Assembly (NCBI GenBank): GCA_020344295.1
Contig: CP070819.1
Location: forward strand, 1,800,999-1,806,075
Reading direction: 5' to 3'
DNA: 5,077 bases
DNA from: Dehalococcoidia bacterium
Lineage (GTDB): Bacteria; Chloroflexota; Dehalococcoidia; SZUA-161
Below the pieces are notes generated by a model that saw nothing but the letters and a program-made list of their open reading frames with translations, was not told the DNA's origin and ran no database searches. The stretch's first letter is position 1. Each line of letters opens with the position of its first letter. The translations under genes were made by a program, and so were the position numbers. Shown in pieces: positions 1 through 5,077 of the stretch.

Positions 1-686
1 CTCGTGATCTTCTTCGCCCTCTCTTCAGAAGCGAAGATGAGTACACAGGCGCCACAGGATTGAGGGCAGAAATCCAGTATCCTGAGCGGCCATACCAAGT
101 ATGCTGACTGGAGGACTTCGTCTATGCTCTTAAGGCCGAGTTTCAGGTGCGCGTAAGGATTTCTGCAGGCGTTACGGTCTGCTTTCAACCGGACCATGGC
201 GGCATGCTCTTCAGTGGCTCCCGATGTCTCCATGTAGGACAGCGCCTGCTTAGCAAACTCACCGATGGCACCAGTAGTGGCGCCTTTGCCCCACATAGGA
301 GTGGCGGCGGCTGATATCGCTGCCGTAGTATCCCCACTGTCCTGTTTCTCAAATCCGATGATCATCGCAACGTCAAAGAGTCCCGAGGCTATCATATAGA
401 ACCCCTCGGCGACGACCGAGCCCCCGGTAGTGCCACCGGTATTCACCTTAAATCCCGGCTTGCCGTAGGCGCCAACCTCGGCTGCCATTCCATGGTCGGG
501 AAGGTATATAGCTTCGAAAGTCTCCATATTAGCGGAGAACACAGCCTCAATCTCTTTTATGTTTAACTGGGCATCGGCCAGCGCTGCCCTAACTGCCTCG
601 GCGACCATCTCGGCTTGATTCACGTCAGGGCGCTTCGAAGTGTGGTAAGTCTGGCCAATCCCCACTATCCCTACCCTATTTGGCAT
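1..686 (-). CDS. Thiolase-superfamily (SCP-x/Ltp-like) protein lacking the nucleophilic Cys; C-terminal part beyond window
   Basis: I translated this frame by hand: it is open from the ATG at 686-684 to the window edge, 228 codons, with no stop. The start MPNRVGIVGIGQT is the classic N-terminal beta strand of SCP-x-type thiolases, and ASGLFDVAMIIGFEK (about residues 100-114) is the family's 'sG..d..l..G.Ek' segment. Members are usually about 380-400 aa, so roughly 40% is missing. Family members make or break carbon-carbon bonds of acyl-CoAs in the cytoplasm. The nucleophile loop reads VNTGGTTGG (81-89), where SCP-x has VNNNCATGS, so the catalytic Cys is Gly85. This suggests a lyase, a partner subunit or another non-thiolytic role. 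Residues 207-214 (CPQSCGAC) have Cys at 211 where the downstream paralogue has Asp in SDGAC. A GGAGG site 6 nt upstream supports the start. It follows the other thiolase-like gene by 13 nt and resembles it throughout (RVGIV..GQT, DVN, ERAKKIT against SKAKKIT), so the pair are paralogues and probably co-translated. Family is confident; reaction unknown. Confidence 0.88.
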   Translation of the reverse strand, partial: MPNRVGIVGIGQTYHTSKRPDVNQAEMVAEAVRAALADAQLNIKEIEAVFSANMETFEAIYLPDHGMAAEVGAYGKPGFKVNTGGTTGGSVVAEGFYMIASGLFDVAMIIGFEKQDSGDTTAAISAAATPMWGKGATTGAIGEFAKQALSYMETSGATEEHAAMVRLKADRNACRNPYAHLKLGLKSIDEVLQSAYLVWPLRILDFCPQSCGACVLIFASEERAKKIT

Positions 687-692
687 TGCTCA

Positions 693-697
693 CCTCC
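693..697 (-). promoter_or_regulatory. Ribosome binding site of the left-edge thiolase-like gene
   Basis: GGAGG on the minus strand lies 6 nt before the ATG at 686. It falls inside the 13-nt gap after the preceding stop codon (702-700), which fits translation of the two thiolase-like genes from one message. Confidence 0.8.
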
Positions 698-699
698 GA

Positions 700-1845
700 C
701 TAGCTACTGCCCAGGATCATAACGCCCTGTTGCTGTCCGCAAATTCCAGTAACACCGTGTGCCAGCGCTACCTTGGCTCCATCCACCTGTCTGTCCCCGG
801 CCTCTCCCCGGAGCTGAAGGACGGCTTCGGCCACCCTGACCGCCCCGGCCACAGTCACCGGATTGCCCGAGAGTACTCCACCAGAGGGATTTACGGGCAG
901 TTTCCCGCCCTGTCTGGTGGTACCGCGGTCGATAAGCTTGCCGGCCTCTCCGCGGTCACAAAGACCAAGCCCTTCCATCCACATAAGCTCCTGATACGTG
1001 AATTCCTCCGATATCTCAGCTACATCTATCTGCCTCGACGGGTTCTTGATTCCCGCCATGTTGTAGGCCTTCTTCGCGGCCTTGACCAGGGCTTCACACT
1101 CGGCGAGGTCCCTGTCCCCCAGGTAATGTGTCTCATAGCAGTTGGATACTCCAAGTATCCAGACCGGTTTCTTGGTGATCTTCTTAGCCTTTGATTCAGA
1201 GGCTAAAATCATGGCACAGGCGCCATCTGATGTAGGTTTGGCATCCAGACGCCTGATGGGCGACGACAGCATGCGTGAAGTGAGGACGTCCTCCACTGTT
1301 ATATCTAGCGGCTCCTGAGCGTAAGGATTGTTCTTAGCGTTGGCGCGGTTCTTCACCGCTACTCTGGCACACTGTTCAGCCGTTATACCGTATTTGTACA
1401 TATACCGTTTCGCTTGCATCGCGGCCGCTGACAGAAAATCCAGTCCCAGTTGTCGCATGAGGGCAGCATCGAAAGCCGCGTTTTCGATAAGGCTCTTTTG
1501 GGCCTGTGATTCCTTGGTATGTGTTGCTACGAGCACAATACTCTGATGTCCTGAGAGGATCTGCGCCATTGCACAAAAGACCGCGTTGATACCATCCTCG
1601 GCGACCTTGTCCTCGTGGCTCAGATGTGCGCCCACCACATGCTGTATATTCATACTTGAAATAGTCCTGCCATCCCAGAAATCCTGGGAACAGGTAACGG
1701 CCGAATCGATGTCATTCAAGGTAAGCCTCGCTTCCACCAAGGCCGGCTTGATAGCCTCATACGCGAGCTCACCTTCATTTACGTCCGCTCTATTGGGCTG
1801 ATACTTTGTCTGACCTACCGCTACAATGCCTACCCTTTCAGCCAT
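700..1845 (-). CDS. Thiolase-superfamily (SCP-x/Ltp-like) protein with all classical catalytic positions altered, 381 aa
   Basis: This is a complete, full-length member of the SCP-x/acetyl-CoA acetyltransferase-like branch. It has the N-terminal RVGIVAVGQT (5-14), a mid-protein SDGACAMILASE (207-218), EISEEFTYQELMWMEGLGLC (277-296), NPSGGVLSGNP (319-329) and the C-terminal LRGEAGDRQVDGAKVALAHG (345-364), which closely matches SCP-x (LRGEAGKRQVPGAKVAL). The active site differs from real thiolases. The nucleophile loop VAEDGINAVFCA (81-92) has no Cys at the expected place and is about three residues shorter than its neighbour's. The HDCF-type His is Ser279, and the GHP His is Asn328. Cys369 in GICGQQQG may mark the late cysteine loop. 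Normal thiolysis is therefore unlikely; a lyase, non-decarboxylating condensation or scaffold role, perhaps with the adjacent paralogue or a DUF35 protein, is inference. A GTG at 1851 is in frame, but it overlaps the AGGAGG site. The ATG at 1845, 5 nt after that site, is the better start. The fold is certain; the reaction is not. Confidence 0.92.
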   Translation of the reverse strand: MAERVGIVAVGQTKYQPNRADVNEGELAYEAIKPALVEARLTLNDIDSAVTCSQDFWDGRTISSMNIQHVVGAHLSHEDKVAEDGINAVFCAMAQILSGHQSIVLVATHTKESQAQKSLIENAAFDAALMRQLGLDFLSAAAMQAKRYMYKYGITAEQCARVAVKNRANAKNNPYAQEPLDITVEDVLTSRMLSSPIRRLDAKPTSDGACAMILASESKAKKITKKPVWILGVSNCYETHYLGDRDLAECEALVKAAKKAYNMAGIKNPSRQIDVAEISEEFTYQELMWMEGLGLCDRGEAGKLIDRGTTRQGGKLPVNPSGGVLSGNPVTVAGAVRVAEAVLQLRGEAGDRQVDGAKVALAHGVTGICGQQQGVMILGSS

Positions 1846-1850
1846 ATGCA

Positions 1851-1856
1851 CCTCCT
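1851..1856 (-). promoter_or_regulatory. Strong ribosome binding site that sets the ATG start at 1845
   Basis: AGGAGG sits 5 nt upstream of the ATG at 1845-1843. The alternative GTG start (1851-1849) overlaps the last base of this site and so cannot use it. The mature start is MAERVG rather than MHMAERVG. Confidence 0.85.
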
Positions 1857-1931
1857 TTTCGAGCTCGTTTTCGTCAAATCGATGTCACAGATAAAACCTG
1901 TACTAATGCGTTATTAGCAGACGTTGGAAGT

Positions 1932-1940
1932 ATTATCCCA
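1932..1940 (-). promoter_or_regulatory. Possible extended -10 promoter element for the thiolase-like pair
   Basis: The minus strand reads TGGGATAAT, a TGn motif joined to GATAAT, which is 5 of 6 to the sigma-70 consensus. The hexamer 17 bp upstream (TGTTCC) is a poor -35, so the case rests on the extended -10 alone. Initiation here would give a leader of roughly 80 nt. This is weak evidence; one such match by chance in an AT-rich gap is not surprising. Confidence 0.22.
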
Positions 1941-1991
1941 ACCATACAACTATCGGAACACCGGTTTGGATTGATGCAGATATTCATATGT

Positions 1992-3470
1992 CTATTGCAT
2001 TGCCTGATGCATGAGGTGATATTTCTGCACCATGCCGGCCACATTTATCGCAGAATCCACCGCCTGATGGATTCCCACTCCGTAGCCACCTGCATCACAG
2101 CCTACATAGTACAGTCCCTGGATGGGGGATTTGGCCGACGGTTTGTAAGCACCGGCCTGATCGACGACCTGCCCGAGCCCAATGCATTCACCCCCCTGTC
2201 CCGGCAGAACCTGGTCACGCGTGAGATTGGAGACGTCACGGGTGGAATAGCCTTCTTTGAATTCTATATACTTGGGTAAATCGGGGAAGACCTTGAGCAG
2301 CATTTCCTCCCCCTTATCCCACCAGGCTTTCTTCTCCTTGGCTGACAACTGCGGATCGGCCGGACACCAGAATCCTGTCATGAGCATTTGCTTGCCCTTT
2401 GGCGCAGCTTTCGGATCGTAATTAACGGGAACCTCATACCAGACGGTTATTTCCTTGGGTGGACCCTCCGCTTTGGCCTTGAGCCATTTCTCGATACTGT
2501 ATGGGCTGTCGTTGCTGAATATGGTTCCATACGGGAAATCGGTCACTTTCTTGCTCAGGAAATAGCGTGTCCCCATCATTCCCCACGAGGGCACCAGATC
2601 CTTCACATAGTTAACATAGCCCTTATCGAAGTGCTCTTCGCCTACCAGCTTCAGAACCGTGGGCTGAAGGCCGGCATTGCTCACCACAACAGGTGCCTGA
2701 AATATACCCTTATCAGTCGCTACGCCGGTAACCCTGCCCCGTGACACCATGATCTTCTCTACCCTGGCGCGCATTATCACCTTGCCGCCGTTTTCGGTAA
2801 CTGCCTCGGCGTAAGTACCAGCCAGCTTGCCGAAGCCGCCCTTACAGAATACCCCGCCACTGCGCAGAAATATGTCCTGCAGGGTTCTGACTGCCTCTGC
2901 GGCGGACAGTGTATCGTAGGGCACCATAAAGCAGCCGTCTGCCACGGGACCAAGCAGGAAGGCTAGCACGCTCTTTGGTACTTTATAGTGGCCGAGCCAG
3001 TCGGCAAACGTAATATCGTTGAGCGTAGCGATTTCCTGCGGGCTCATCATAGTTAGCTCGGTCATTAGCCGGAGGGATTCCTCCCTATTCGCTTCCTTAA
3101 CCTCAAGCCAGTCAAACATCTTGTTGGGATCCATCACCTCGCCGGGTGCGGGCTGTGGGCCTATGAGCCATTTCCCTGAGGAAGTCTTGTACGTGCTGCC
3201 ATTAACCCCCGGCGCTACCAGCTCCACTTTATTCTCCATCCCCAGTTCTTTCAACACAACCTCAAGCAAGGTACCCTGCGTGGGGGCGCTGATGACTACC
3301 CAGGCCGTGTAGGTGAAGCCTTTCTTGGACAGTGTCATGGCCTTACCACCGGCACGGGCGTTTTTCTCGAGGAGCAATACCTTCAGTCCTCGTTTGGCCA
3401 GTAAACCGGCGCACGCACTCCCGCCAAACCCAGCCCCAACTACAATAACGTCATACCTTGATTCGGCCAC
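1992..3470 (-). CDS. FAD-dependent oxidoreductase, phytoene desaturase/retinol saturase-like, 492 aa
   Basis: This is a complete two-dinucleotide-binding-domain flavoprotein of the CrtI/amine-oxidase superfamily. Such enzymes desaturate, isomerise or saturate carbon-carbon bonds of hydrophobic polyenes or related lipids. The N-terminal Rossmann motif VIVVGAGFGG (8-17) has Gly12-x-Gly14-x-x-Gly17, with the ribose-binding Glu35 at the end of strand two (LLLEK) and ARAGGKA (38-44) after it. The C-terminal FAD motif is GLYYVGCDAGGYGVGIHQAV (452-471). Its length is normal for the family (about 490-520). There is no signal peptide or clear transmembrane segment; the enzyme is probably cytoplasmic or peripherally membrane-bound. 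The start is GTG at 3470, chosen because AGGAGG lies 6 nt upstream and MAESRYDVIVVG places the Rossmann strand correctly. It follows the small unknown gene after 98 bp, and a second, distinct flavoprotein of the same superfamily lies upstream. The substrate cannot be told from sequence. Carotenoid desaturation is only one option, since no other carotenoid gene is present. Confidence 0.93.
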   Translation of the reverse strand: MAESRYDVIVVGAGFGGSACAGLLAKRGLKVLLLEKNARAGGKAMTLSKKGFTYTAWVVISAPTQGTLLEVVLKELGMENKVELVAPGVNGSTYKTSSGKWLIGPQPAPGEVMDPNKMFDWLEVKEANREESLRLMTELTMMSPQEIATLNDITFADWLGHYKVPKSVLAFLLGPVADGCFMVPYDTLSAAEAVRTLQDIFLRSGGVFCKGGFGKLAGTYAEAVTENGGKVIMRARVEKIMVSRGRVTGVATDKGIFQAPVVVSNAGLQPTVLKLVGEEHFDKGYVNYVKDLVPSWGMMGTRYFLSKKVTDFPYGTIFSNDSPYSIEKWLKAKAEGPPKEITVWYEVPVNYDPKAAPKGKQMLMTGFWCPADPQLSAKEKKAWWDKGEEMLLKVFPDLPKYIEFKEGYSTRDVSNLTRDQVLPGQGGECIGLGQVVDQAGAYKPSAKSPIQGLYYVGCDAGGYGVGIHQAVDSAINVAGMVQKYHLMHQAMQ

Positions 3471-3476
3471 TGCGGT

Positions 3477-3482
3477 CCTCCT
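3477..3482 (-). promoter_or_regulatory. Ribosome binding site that sets the GTG start at 3470
   Basis: AGGAGG on the minus strand (within GAGGAGG) is 6 nt before the GTG at 3470-3468. No ATG near the N-terminus would keep the Rossmann strand intact, so this site fixes the GTG as the start. Confidence 0.85.
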
Positions 3483-3520
3483 CAGCTATAAATGATATTT
3501 GGACTAATTCTTTAATGGGA

Positions 3521-3549
3521 CCCGACTGTTCAGATAACACGAACAGGGG
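3521..3549. repeat. Imperfect inverted repeat in the gap upstream of the flavoprotein gene
   Basis: CTGTTC (3526-3531) and GAACAG (3541-3546) are perfect 6-bp arms with a 9-nt spacer. CCC (3521-3523) and GGG (3547-3549) extend the stem past a 2-nt bulge. It sits between the stop of the 83-aa gene and the GTG of the flavoprotein gene. No T-run follows on the minus strand, so an intrinsic terminator is unlikely. An operator or a message-processing hairpin is possible but unproven. Confidence 0.4.
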
Positions 3550-3568
3550 ATGGAAATTCAACCTCTAT

Positions 3569-3820
3569 TTAGAAATCTCCGGGATGCGCGGGTTCCTTAT
3601 TGCCCCATTGTTTGGGCGACATCAGGAATCTGAGGATGGCAGCCTTGGCCATACACCCCATGACCTTCGTCAGGTCTCTGAACCCCATCGCAACTCTGAT
3701 TCTCCACTTCACAGGGTCGGTAACGTCCACGTACATTATCAGGTAGTCGCCCTGACGCTGCATCGTGTCAACCTTTCCCTTCAGCTCGGTCTTTCCCAGA
3801 CCCGTTGACCTGAATAACAT
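3569..3820 (-). CDS. Small protein of unknown function, 83 aa
   Basis: I do not recognise this family with confidence. The protein opens with MLFRSTGLGKTELKGKVD, continues with a strand-like stretch QGDYLIMYVDVTDPVKWRIR (23-42), then a helix-like segment with basic and hydrophobic residues (DLTKVMGCMAKAAILRFL, 49-66), and ends in KEPAHPGDF. The alternation looks like a small alpha/beta domain. There is no signal peptide, and the hydrophobic helix is short and charged, so membrane insertion is doubtful. A GGGAG-type site (AGGGAG, 3831-3836) lies 10 nt before the ATG, a little far but usable. Codon use (CTG, AAG, GAC, GTG favoured) resembles the neighbours and supports real coding. It lies between two flavoprotein genes in the same direction, with 75 and 98 bp gaps, so it may be an accessory of one of them; that is inference. 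The longer plus-strand frame over it has no comparable support. Confidence 0.7.
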   Translation of the reverse strand: MLFRSTGLGKTELKGKVDTMQRQGDYLIMYVDVTDPVKWRIRVAMGFRDLTKVMGCMAKAAILRFLMSPKQWGNKEPAHPGDF

Positions 3821-3860
3821 CTGAGATAAACTCCCTTCTGATGCTAGATACGCAATCTAT

Positions 3861-3884
3861 TGTATCGCCCCCATTGGGCGTACA
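3861..3884. repeat. Hairpin-forming inverted repeat between the interrupted flavoprotein gene and the 83-aa gene
   Basis: On the plus strand TGTA-T-CGCCC (3861-3870) pairs with GGGCG-TACA (3876-3884) around the 5-nt loop CCATT, giving nine base pairs with one bulged base. It begins about 12 nt past the stop codon of the interrupted gene, where a terminator would be. The minus-strand continuation (ATAGATTGCG) has no T-tract, so it is at best a Rho-type or processing hairpin. An 8-bp direct repeat, CAATCTAT, flanks it (3853-3860 and 3892-3899). Confidence 0.5.
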
Positions 3885-3895
3885 CTATTCCCAAT

Positions 3896-5077
3896 CTATG
3901 GCAGGTACCCACTCTCACGCGCCTTGATCACCATCTCAGGCTCCTGCCACCATTTGTCTATTCCGCATTCCTCCGCTACAGTATTGGCACAAACATAACC
4001 GGGCCCCCAGATCACACAACCTCCGGGCCAGACACCTGCTCCACCAACAAAGAGGTTCTTAACTGGAGTTACATTATGGGAGCACTCCTGGTTGGGCCTG
4101 AGATATCCCATCTGCAGAGGGTGGTACATTCCCTGCTTGTAGGAGCCCTTGACCATGTTAGCGAACTTATTCTGGATATCGGCCGGTGTTGTTATATTCC
4201 ACCACATCACCTTGTCCCCGGCGATATTTGGCGCGTATTTCTCCAGCGTCTTTAGCTGGTACTCAGCAATCTGCTCTCGGAAACGGTACTTCAGCCATTT
4301 CTCGGAGCCGCCGTCCTTGAGATCGAACGGAGCCATCTGCGAGAGGAGGCCTGAAGCTCTTCCCGGCGGTGCCTGATAGGGATCGTGGACGCTGGGGAAG
4401 CAGGCAATGTAGCCGGCTGTGTCGGGCAGGTCGCCGGTGGCCATCATGTCCCACTGCTTTCTCAGCTCATCCGAGTTCTCATAGCCCAGGACATACATAA
4501 AGGCCTTATCAACATCGGGATTCGAGTCCGCTGCCTTGAACCGGGGTGGCTCCTCCAGCGCCAGGTGCAGGTCCAGCAGACTCCACTTCTCCCACTGCCA
4601 GGCGTTAATCATGTCTACGAAATCCCTCTCGAGTTTGTCTTCGCCCACATATTTAAGGAATGTCTGGTGGATGTCTATTGTGCTGACAACCGCCTTGTTG
4701 GCCATTATCTGGGTACCGTCGTCCAGTTCCACGCCTTTAGCGGTGTTATTTTCAACGATGATCCGCTTGATCTGGGCGCTGGTCCTGATCTGCCCCTGGT
4801 TCTCGAAGATAGACTTCAACAGAGCGTTGGAGACCCGGTGCGATCCGCCGGCGACAAGCCGTTAGCTGGTCATCCGGTTGAAATAGAGAGCGATGAGATA
4901 GCCGACTCCCGACTGAGCGTAATCGAGTCCCCAGTGGCAGACTGTATACAGCATCAGTGTCCTGACGTGGTCATTCTCGAACCTTTCCGTAATGACATCG
5001 TCCGGCGTCCTCTCTGCCAGTTCGGTCACTTTCCGGCCCAGTTCGGACTGGTCCATTCTCGCTGCCGCGAGCGGGGC
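3896..5077 (-). pseudogene. FAD-dependent phytoene-desaturase-like oxidoreductase interrupted by an in-frame TAA; N-terminus beyond window
   Basis: One reading frame runs from the right edge to the TAG at 3898-3896, 394 codons including the final stop, broken only by TAA at 4864-4862. Before it are 71 codons ending GVGYLIALYFNRMTS; after it the same frame continues RLVAGGSHRVSNALLKSIFE without a gap. Together they form the usual 'alyl.r....l.GGs..l..aL...i...GG.i' segment of CrtI-like oxidoreductases, so this is one gene, not two. Further on come IRTSAQIKRIIVENNTAKGV (FAD-domain strands), VHDPYQAPPG (about 159-168 residues past the stop) and the C-terminal FAD motif NLFVGGAGVWPGG with GPGYVCANTVAEE. 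About 100-150 N-terminal residues, including the GxGxxG motif, would lie outside. The next in-frame start after the stop is a TTG at 4819 with no ribosome binding site, and the piece it would make lacks the Rossmann domain. The TAA may be a true null mutation or a base error. If corrected, this would be a normal enzyme acting on a hydrophobic substrate. It differs clearly from the intact flavoprotein at 1992-3470. Confidence 0.85.

Larger units (their letters stand above)
1846..1991. other. 146-bp intergenic region between the flavoprotein and the thiolase-like pair
   Basis: This is the largest gap in the window and is noticeably richer in A+T than the genes. It holds the ribosome binding site of the thiolase-like gene and a candidate extended -10 element (1932-1940). 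Small inverted repeats such as CTAAT/ATTAG are too weak to call a terminator, and no T-tract follows them. Its size makes an internal promoter for the thiolase-like pair plausible. Confidence 0.6.

Noticed and set aside
730..1194. 154-aa plus-strand open frame
   Set aside because: It lies wholly antisense to the strongly conserved C-terminal half of the thiolase-like gene and is a shadow of that gene's codon bias.
1549..1575. Cys91 of the 381-aa protein as the thiolase nucleophile
   Set aside because: Counting back from the conserved ILSG segment, Cys91 lies on the helix after the nucleophile loop, about nine residues too late, and lacks the C-x-x/S-G setting.
1976..2000. ATGCA/TGCAT inverted repeat at the flavoprotein stop codon as a terminator
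   Set aside because: It is AT-rich, interrupted, overlaps the stop codon and has no T-run after it on the minus strand.
1806..2279. 157-aa plus-strand open frame
   Set aside because: It is antisense to the flavoprotein's C-terminus and the thiolase-like start, has low-complexity Cys/His-rich translation, and shows no ribosome binding site tied to its start.
3552..3580. Imperfect hairpin across the stop codon of the 83-aa gene
   Set aside because: There are only about seven pairs with a mismatch and a 15-nt loop, it overlaps the coding end, and such pairing is common by chance.
3458..3808. 116-aa plus-strand open frame over the 83-aa gene
   Set aside because: It overlaps the start of the flavoprotein gene and all of the small minus-strand gene. 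Its translation has no recognisable pattern and it runs against every other gene in the window.
3896..4819. A separate 307-aa gene starting at the TTG at 4819
   Set aside because: There is no ribosome binding site before the TTG, the protein would lack its FAD-binding Rossmann domain, and the same frame continues upstream through the family motif to the TAA.
4862..5056. A separate 64-aa gene ending at the TAA
   Set aside because: The frame is open upstream of its ATG to the window edge, and its sequence is the middle of a CrtI-like protein that resumes in the same frame after the stop.

Overview
This 5.1 kb window reads as bacterial DNA with dense coding. All supported genes lie on the minus strand, with good Shine-Dalgarno sites, ATG or GTG starts and, by eye, about half G+C. 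The mix of SCP-x-like thiolase homologues and phytoene-desaturase-like flavoproteins is typical of environmental bacteria that process lipids or isoprenoids, such as Chloroflexota (Dehalococcoidia) or Desulfobacterota. The taxon is a guess from gene style only; there is no RNA gene or phylogenetic marker here.

In the direction of transcription (right to left) the layout is as follows. (1) At 5077-3896 lies the C-terminal three quarters of an FAD-dependent phytoene-desaturase-like oxidoreductase. It is interrupted by one in-frame TAA at 4862-4864, and its N-terminus is beyond the window. (2) At 3820-3569 is a small 83-aa protein of unknown function. (3) At 3470-1992 is an intact second FAD-dependent oxidoreductase of the same superfamily (492 aa, GTG start). 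(4) At 1845-700 is an intact thiolase-superfamily protein (381 aa). (5) At 686-1 is a second thiolase-superfamily protein that runs off the left edge. Gaps are 75, 98, 146 and 13 bp, so genes 4 and 5 are almost certainly co-transcribed. The whole set may be one operon or two.

Both thiolase-like proteins lack the nucleophilic cysteine at the place where SCP-x-type thiolases carry it. The complete one also lacks both classical catalytic histidines (HDCF-like to SEEF, GHP to GNP). They are therefore unlikely to be ordinary acetyl-CoA acetyltransferases. Precedents for such proteins are the SCP-x/Ltp-like lyases and DUF35-linked acyltransferase complexes. Paired with two flavin-dependent desaturases or reductases, they suggest an uncharacterised route that oxidises or saturates a hydrophobic, perhaps CoA-linked, substrate and then cleaves or condenses it. 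That pathway is inference; the families are well supported.

The gaps hold two imperfect inverted repeats (3521-3549 and 3861-3884) and one weak promoter candidate (1932-1940). I see no tRNA, rRNA, CRISPR array, insertion sequence or convincing intrinsic terminator. No stretch longer than 150 bp lacks a gene.
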